Assembly: GCA_963714255.1 (NCBI GenBank) | Contig: CAVQNU010000030.1 | Span: 62,001 to 126,000, forward strand | Direction of reading: 5' to 3' | From: Rhodovastum sp963714255 | GTDB taxonomy: Bacteria > Pseudomonadota > Alphaproteobacteria > Acetobacterales > Acetobacteraceae | DNA: 64,000 bases | In this document: positions 59,876 to 64,000 of the stretch, piece by piece | Layout: every line of letters starts with the position of its first letter | Position numbering within the stretch: position 1 is the first letter of the stretch | The notes under the pieces: model-generated | Told to the model about the DNA's origin: nothing | Database searches by the model: none | The model's input: the letters and a program-made list of their open reading frames with translations, nothing else | Translations under genes and position numbers: made by a program

Positions 59876-60649
59876 TTAATAAAGTTCTCGGGGCTGTCGT
59901 GGCAGCGTTCGGCACGGGCTGCCCACAGAGTTATCCACAGCTTGTCCACGTCGCAGTGCAGCATATGAGGCGGCATAGGTTTGCTCCAGTTGGCCCATCA
60001 GCACGTCGCGCGAGAGGCCGGCTTGCAACGGCGGCAGAACGGCGACGCGGATGGTGCCCGGGAGCTTGCGCAGGGCGCGCCGGCCCCAGAAATGGCCTGA
60101 ATCGGTGGCAACCGGAATGATCGGCAGGCCGGTCCGGGCGGCCAGCGCGGCGACGCCGGGCAACAGCTTCACGCCCGCGCCGGGGGCGACCCGTGTGCCT
60201 TCGGGGAAGATCAGGATCTGCCTTCCCTCGGCCGCCGCGTCGCCGGCCCGCCGGATGAGGTCACGCATGGCGGCAGCTCCGCCGCTGCGGTCCACCGCAA
60301 TCATGCCGGCGCGCAGCAGCAGCTTGCCGAACAAGGGAATACGGGTGAGCTCAAGTTTGAGGACATAGGTGCAGTCCGGCAGCAGCAGCAGCCACACCAG
60401 CGTGTCGAAGGCGGACTGGTGCATCGGCGCGATCAGCGCGGCGCCCGTTGCGGGCAGGCGCTCGCGTCCGGTCACCTCCCAGCTTATGCCGCACAGCAGG
60501 CGCAGCCCGCCCAGCACGAGCCTGGCCCAGCTCTGCGCCCCGCGCAGCACGGCGCGGCGCTCGCGGCTTAAGGCGGCGTGCCACACGCACAGGACAAACG
60601 TGACGCCGTAGAACCAGGCGTAGAACGCCAGTGAGCGGAGCAGGATCAT
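59876..60649 (-). CDS. plsC: 1-acyl-sn-glycerol-3-phosphate acyltransferase
   Basis: A membrane-bound acyltransferase (257 aa) that makes phosphatidic acid. An N-terminal membrane helix precedes the catalytic HX4D motif (APMHQSAFDT), then IPLFGKLLLRAGMIAVDRS, the glycerol-phosphate-binding FPEGTR and the hydrophobic GLPIIPVA block. The start overlaps the ydcF stop (ATGA). It is the last gene of ftsE-ftsX-ydcF-plsC. The final 20 or so codons run across two DnaA-box-like sequences (59931-59950) and are probably not conserved. Confidence 0.88.
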   Translation of the reverse strand: MILLRSLAFYAWFYGVTFVLCVWHAALSRERRAVLRGAQSWARLVLGGLRLLCGISWEVTGRERLPATGAALIAPMHQSAFDTLVWLLLLPDCTYVLKLELTRIPLFGKLLLRAGMIAVDRSGGAAAMRDLIRRAGDAAAEGRQILIFPEGTRVAPGAGVKLLPGVAALAARTGLPIIPVATDSGHFWGRRALRKLPGTIRVAVLPPLQAGLSRDVLMGQLEQTYAASYAALRRGQAVDNSVGSPCRTLPRQPRELY

Positions 60650-61302
60650 CCGCCAATCCTCTGGTTAGGTGCGGGCCTTTGGTAAAGTGCGGGCTGTTCG
60701 CTGCGCGCCGGCGGACGGGCCTCGCCGCGCGAGGCGAGGGCGGAAAGCCCGGCCTCGGCCAGCAGCCATTTGGTGTATTCGCTGGCCAACAGGCGCAGCG
60801 CCACCGGGGCGGGATCGCGCGTCGCCGGCGGCAGCACCGGCACCGGGTGCAGCCGAGCCTCGGGCAGCGCCCGCGACAACTCGGCAAGCGCGCGCGGCAT
60901 GTGATAGCCGGAGGTGACGACGATGAGCGAGTGCACGCCGTTGGCGCGCGCCCACTCGGCGGTTTCGGCGGCGTTGCCGCGGGTCGAGGCGGCGGCGCGG
61001 CCGAGCGTGACCCGCACGCGCAGCGCCGGGTCCACGCCCGCGCGGCGCGCCAGGGCGGGGAAATCGGTGGCCGCGCCGACACCCGATACCAGCAGCACGT
61101 CCGCGCGCCCGCCGGCGAGCAGCTTCAGCGCGGTTTCAACTCGTTCGGCGCCGCCGGTCAGCGCCACGATGCCGTCGGCATGCGCCGGCGGTTCGGCGCT
61201 GATCCGGGTGGCGTGCAGGAACCAGGCGAAGCCGCCCGCCCAGGCGAGCACCGCCAGGGCCGGCAGGATGGTGAGTACCAGGGCGAGCCGCCGCCAGGTC
61301 AC
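60646..61302 (-). CDS. YdcF family (DUF218) protein
   Basis: A membrane-anchored protein (218 aa) of the YdcF/ElyC-like DUF218 family. An N-terminal helix (LALVLTILPALAVLAWAGGFAWF) is followed by DGIVALTGGAERVETALKLL, VLLVSGVGAATDF, the ASTRGNAAETAEWAR segment and HSLIVVTSGYHMPRA. ElyC in E. coli affects envelope polysaccharide. The GTG start at 61302 overlaps the ftsX stop (GTGA), and the stop overlaps the plsC start. It is placed between ftsX and plsC, an arrangement pointing to envelope biogenesis. Confidence 0.82.
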   Translation of the reverse strand: MTWRRLALVLTILPALAVLAWAGGFAWFLHATRISAEPPAHADGIVALTGGAERVETALKLLAGGRADVLLVSGVGAATDFPALARRAGVDPALRVRVTLGRAAASTRGNAAETAEWARANGVHSLIVVTSGYHMPRALAELSRALPEARLHPVPVLPPATRDPAPVALRLLASEYTKWLLAEAGLSALASRGEARPPARSEQPALYQRPAPNQRIGG

Positions 61303-62225
61303 GGCAGGCGCCGCAGCCAGCGTCGCACGGTGCCCTGGGCGGTGACGAAGCCGATCGCCGCCGCGGCGAGGGGCAGCGACGGCAACGCGGCCCAGAGCGG
61401 CGCCGGCAAGGCGGCCAGCAGGGCCAGGCCGGACGGATCGGCGATCGCCTCCGGCCGGGATACGGCGAACGGGGCGGCGAGCCGGGCGAGCAGCAGCAGC
61501 ACCGGCAGCGCCGCCAGCGCGCCGAGCAGGCCGCCGGCGGCGGCCAGGCCGGTGGTGCGGCCGGCAAAGCGGCCGGCGATATAATTGGTTGTGGCGCCCA
61601 GCCCGTGCACGATTTCGATCGCCTCCCGCCGTGCCGCCAGCCCTGCGCGGGTGGCAATGGCCACCACCGCGGCGGCGACCGCCGCCACCACCGCGAGCGC
61701 CAGCCAGGCGCAGGCCTGCAGGCTGCCGGCGAGCCGGCCGAGCCGCTGCATCCACACCGCGTGGGTTTCCGTCAGCGTGCCCGGAACCGCGGCGGCGAGG
61801 CGGGCGGCGAGTTGCTCGGGGTCGGGCGCGCCGGGGGCCAGCCGCACCGCAATCACCGCCGGCAGCGGGATCGACAGCCGGTCGGCGCCGGCGCCGAGCC
61901 AGGGGCGCAGCAGGTCGGCCAGTTCGCTGTCCGACAGCTTGCGGGCGCTGGCCACGCCCGGCGTGTCGTGCAGCATGGCCAGCGCACGGTCGAGCCGGGT
62001 CTGGCCGCCTTCCTGGACCGCGGGCCGGGGCACCTGGATGGTCAGGGCCGAGCCCGCGCCTTCCTGCCAGTGCGCCGCGAGGGTCCGCACCCCCACCACG
62101 CCGGCCAGCGCCAGCGCGGCCAGGAACGCCATCGCCGCCACCAGCAGCGGCAGCATGCGGTCGCTGAGCGCCCGGCGCAGGCCGAGGTCGTCAAAACGCG
62201 GTGGGCGGAGCGGGTTTCTAGCCAC
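61299..62225 (-). CDS. ftsX: Cell division protein FtsX
   Basis: The membrane subunit (308 aa) of the FtsEX complex, which activates septal peptidoglycan hydrolases. Four membrane helices are seen: LPLLVAAMAFLAALALAGVV, then a periplasmic domain (about residues 50-170), then WLALAVVAAVAAAVVAIATR, LLGALAALPVLLLLARLA and a last one near 270. The conserved REAIEIVHGLGATTNYIAGRF lies in the loop after the second helix. It overlaps ftsE by 8 nt. Confidence 0.9.
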   Translation of the reverse strand: MARNPLRPPRFDDLGLRRALSDRMLPLLVAAMAFLAALALAGVVGVRTLAAHWQEGAGSALTIQVPRPAVQEGGQTRLDRALAMLHDTPGVASARKLSDSELADLLRPWLGAGADRLSIPLPAVIAVRLAPGAPDPEQLAARLAAAVPGTLTETHAVWMQRLGRLAGSLQACAWLALAVVAAVAAAVVAIATRAGLAARREAIEIVHGLGATTNYIAGRFAGRTTGLAAAGGLLGALAALPVLLLLARLAAPFAVSRPEAIADPSGLALLAALPAPLWAALPSLPLAAAAIGFVTAQGTVRRWLRRLP

Positions 62226-62895
62226 GGGTGAGCAGACGGCCGTTGTCGAGTCGCAGGGCTGCGTTGGGATGGCGCGCCACCAGCCCCTCGTTGTGGGTGG
62301 CGATGATGACGGTGGTGCCGAGCCGGTTGAGCTCGATGAGCATGACCATCAGCCGCTCGGCCTGGACGTCGTCGAGGTTGCCGGTCGGCTCGTCGGCCAG
62401 CAACAGGGCGGGGCGGCCGACCACGGCGCGGGCGATGGAAACCCGCTGCTGCTCGCCGCCGGACAGCTCGGCGGGGCGGGACTCGGTTTTCTTGTCGAGC
62501 GCGACCCAGCGCAGGGTTTCGGTGACATCGGCCCGGATCTGGCCTTCCGGGCGGCCGGCGATGCGCAGCGGCAGGGCGACGTTGTCGTAGGCCGACAGAT
62601 GCGGCAGCAGGCGGAAATCCTGGAACACCATGCCGATACGCCGGCGCAACGGGGGCAGGGCGCGGCGCTCGGCCTGGCTGACCTCGGTGCCCATGACGGT
62701 CAGCCGTCCGCTGGTGGGGCGGATGGTGAGGTGCAGCAGGCGCAGCACGCTGGTTTTGCCGGCGCCGGACGGGCCGAGCAGCCAGCGGAAGCCGCCTGCG
62801 GGAATGCTGAAGCTGAGGCCGCGCAACACCTCGGCCCCGGTCCGGTTGGTTCCGGCCGGGCGATACTGCAGACCGACGCCTTCCAGTCGCACCAT
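62218..62895 (-). CDS. ftsE: Cell division ATP-binding protein FtsE
   Basis: The ABC ATPase (225 aa) of FtsEX. Motifs are Walker A GPSGAGKTS, the Q-loop in IGMVFQDFRLLPHLSAYDNV, signature LSGGEQQRVSIARA, Walker B ALLLADEPTGNLD, and the switch histidine in VIIATHNE. The ATG at 62895 gives the usual N-terminus MVRLEGVGLQY; a GTG at 62919 would add eight residues. It heads the operon ftsE-ftsX-ydcF-plsC. Confidence 0.92.
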   Translation of the reverse strand: MVRLEGVGLQYRPAGTNRTGAEVLRGLSFSIPAGGFRWLLGPSGAGKTSVLRLLHLTIRPTSGRLTVMGTEVSQAERRALPPLRRRIGMVFQDFRLLPHLSAYDNVALPLRIAGRPEGQIRADVTETLRWVALDKKTESRPAELSGGEQQRVSIARAVVGRPALLLADEPTGNLDDVQAERLMVMLIELNRLGTTVIIATHNEGLVARHPNAALRLDNGRLLTRG

Positions 62896-62940
62896 GGCGG
62901 TGTTCTGCCACCAAATCACCCCGCGCCGGAAGGCCCGCTA

Positions 62941-62979
62941 AGCAAGGCCAGGGGCAGAGCCCTGGCCTTCCTTGCTTCC
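62941..62979. repeat. Single hairpin of the palindromic repeat family
   Basis: AGCAAGGCCAGGGGCAGAGC pairs with CCTGGCCTTCCTTGCT, with a small internal loop. Located between the divergent ftsE and zinc-ribbon genes. Confidence 0.75.
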
Positions 62980-63052
62980 ATTGCCCCGCGACCAGACGTT
63001 ACAATGGCGCAGCGTCGATCCCGGTATCACGCGGACATGAAAGGGAATTCGG

Positions 63053-63532
63053 ATGCGACTGGTCTGTCCGTCCTGCGAAGCCGCCTATGAGGTTCCCGGC
63101 GACCGGCTCGGCAGCGGACCGCGGCGCCTGCGCTGTGCGCGCTGTGCGCACGAGTGGACGGTGGACCCGGCGCAGGCCTCACCGCCGCCCGTCGATCCGC
63201 CGGCGCCCGCCGACCCCCCGCCGTTTGCCGAGCCGCCGCCGTTGACGGCCGACGCGCCGCCGTTATGGGCCAACGCGCCGCCGCTGGTGGCCGCGGCGCG
63301 GCGCAGAGCGGCGGCGCGACATGCCGGCGATGATGACGCGGACGATTGGGATCAACCGCGAACGGGGACGCGGGACCCGGTATTCGACCGGGCGGCGGCG
63401 GCGGCCTGGACGGCGAGCATTGTCCTGCTGGTTGCGGTGGCGGTTGCGGCGGTGCAGTTCCGCGCCGAAATCATGCGGGCCTGGCCGCCCAGCCAGCGCC
63501 TGTACGCCTTGTTCGATGCCGCGCCGCAATGA
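63053..63532 (+). CDS. MJ0042-type zinc-ribbon membrane protein
   Basis: A 159-residue protein. The N-terminal zinc ribbon has MRLVCPSCEAAYEV and LRCARCAHEW, a CxxC...CxxC set. A proline/alanine-rich spacer (about residues 40-85) and a charged stretch follow, then a membrane helix (WTASIVLLVAVAVAAVQF) near the C-terminus. The start has AAGGGAA upstream. It is divergent from ftsE; such zinc-ribbon genes often lie next to ftsEX in alphaproteobacteria. The function is unknown. Confidence 0.8.
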   Translation: MRLVCPSCEAAYEVPGDRLGSGPRRLRCARCAHEWTVDPAQASPPPVDPPAPADPPPFAEPPPLTADAPPLWANAPPLVAAARRRAAARHAGDDDADDWDQPRTGTRDPVFDRAAAAAWTASIVLLVAVAVAAVQFRAEIMRAWPPSQRLYALFDAAPQ

Positions 63533-63565
63533 CCGCCGTCTGCAACCCCGGCTGGGACCCCCGGC

Positions 63566-63639
63566 TGGAGCGGGTGAAGGGAATCGAACCCTCGTATGCA
63601 GCTTGGGAAGCTGCCGTTCTACCATTGAACTACACCCGC
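63566..63639 (-). tRNA. tRNA-Gly (anticodon CCC)
   Basis: A 74-nt tRNA read leftwards from 63639. The acceptor stem GCGGGTG pairs with CACCCGC, followed by discriminator T and an encoded CCA. The anticodon stem GCAGC/GCTGC encloses loop TTCCCAA, giving CCC. The T-arm is GAGGG-TTCGATT-CCCTT. It is nearly the same as E. coli glyU and reads GGG codons, which are frequent in a GC-rich genome. Confidence 0.95.
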
Positions 63640-63752
63640 GCCTGGTGCCGGCGGCGCGGCGTGCGTTATAGGCAAGCCACTGCCGGCGCGCAACGGCGGC
63701 ATTGACGATGCGGCCTCGCCCGGTCCATACGAGGGGAATCGGGTTCGCCCGG

Positions 63753-63808
63753 TCCTCGTGATTTGTCCGGCCGGATTGCGGCGAGGTGAAACAAGCGCGC
63801 TAAAGAGG
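63753..63808 (+). promoter_or_regulatory. SAM-II riboswitch
   Basis: The stem CCTCG (63754-63758) pairs with CGAGG (63782-63786). The loop carries the SAM-II conserved GTGATTTG, then CCGGCCGGATTGCGG, and the 3' strand GTGAAACAAG followed by CGCTAAAGAGG. These match the classical alphaproteobacterial SAM-II pseudoknot consensus. It lies 82 nt upstream of metZ and should shut that gene off when S-adenosylmethionine is plentiful. A possible hairpin (GGCGGTGCG / CGCATCCCGCC, 63814-63842) lies between it and the start. Confidence 0.88.
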
Positions 63809-63889
63809 CCCTGCGGCGGTGCGTATCGGAAGGCGCATCCCGCCACGGCTCCGACGGTCGGCCCATCTGTCGCAAGGGCCATATCCGCA

Positions 63890-64000
63890 ATGACACTCCC
63901 TCCTGCCTATCGTCCCGCCACCCTGCTGGTGCAGGGCGGCATCGAACGCAGCCAGTACGGCGAAACCGCCGAGGCGCTGTTCCTTACCTCCGGCTTTGTC
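63890..64000 (+). CDS. metZ: O-succinylhomoserine sulfhydrylase, N-terminal part (cut by window end)
   Basis: Only 37 codons are in view: YRPATLLVQGGIERSQYGET and AEALFLTSGFV match the N-terminus of the Cys/Met-metabolism PLP enzyme MetZ. MetZ converts O-succinylhomoserine and sulfide to homocysteine. The ATG at 63890 is the only nearby start. Control by the upstream SAM-II riboswitch supports a role in methionine synthesis. The gene continues past the window. Confidence 0.85.
   Translation, partial: MTLPPAYRPATLLVQGGIERSQYGETAEALFLTSGFV

Noticed and set aside
59770..59960. Replication origin near plsC
   Set aside because: Only two DnaA-box-like sites and a short AT patch; no dnaA, hemE or parAB genes nearby.

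Overview
This 64 kb window is high-GC bacterial chromosome. It carries ordinary housekeeping genes in alphaproteobacterial arrangements: rne / amiC / PBP1A / prfB, Tim44-like protein / mltA beside secB, ftsE-ftsX-ydcF-plsC, and metZ behind a SAM-II riboswitch. DUF2066, DUF2125 and CheZ-like genes and a REP-like repeat found again and again at gene ends point to Rhodospirillales, most likely Acetobacteraceae. This placement is inference from gene content; there is no 16S rRNA in the window. No prophage, insertion sequence, CRISPR array or rRNA operon was seen.

Layout. 0-7 kb: an RND efflux pair (permease frameshifted), then an HMG-CoA-lyase-like gene with a CaiB-type CoA-transferase. 7-14 kb: a membrane protein, a phosphonate-type hexapeptide acyltransferase, sulfite reductase cysI, an OFA-family transporter, and cheZ behind a small membrane protein. 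14-18 kb: a DsbA-like protein, the remnant of an M48 metalloprotease, a frameshifted gamma-glutamyltransferase-like lipoprotein and an aminotransferase. 18-20.5 kb: a bacterial neprosin-type glutamic peptidase and a decayed tandem copy. 20.5-29.2 kb: RNase E, divergent amidase, PBP1A, and prfB with its programmed +1 frameshift. 29-41 kb: an amino-acid binding protein, flavin reductase, Fsr-like MFS, DUF2066, a ParB-like protein, secreted proteins, a phosphatase, and a photolyase read in frame into a cyclopropane-fatty-acid synthase. 40.6-41.3 kb: an AT-rich islet with a solitary P-loop gene interrupted at an A8 tract. 41-53 kb: an SPFH-like membrane protein, pdeM, a polytopic membrane protein, a flavin reductase/MFS pair, lutA, an orphan DNA methyltransferase, mltA, a Tim44-like gene, a histidine phosphatase and secB. 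53-56 kb: a compact paaG-paaI-paaK operon. 56-64 kb: TauE, sufE, gshB, an ACT-domain protein, DUF2125, plsC-ydcF-ftsX-ftsE, a zinc-ribbon protein, tRNA-Gly(CCC) and the start of metZ.

The most unusual signal is a family of about 15 palindromic repeats placed exactly at gene 3' ends. Full copies (~200 bp) consist of two reverse-complement arms, each holding small hairpins, around a 70-80 bp core palindrome. The core sequence differs from copy to copy but keeps its self-complementarity. Partial copies consist of one arm, or of two arms without the core. The repeats supply stop codons, and in places protein C-termini, to the flanking genes, and one copy sits at the breakpoint of a deleted M48 protease gene. 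Other points of interest are four broken or frameshifted genes, the neprosin duplication and the AT-rich P-loop gene.
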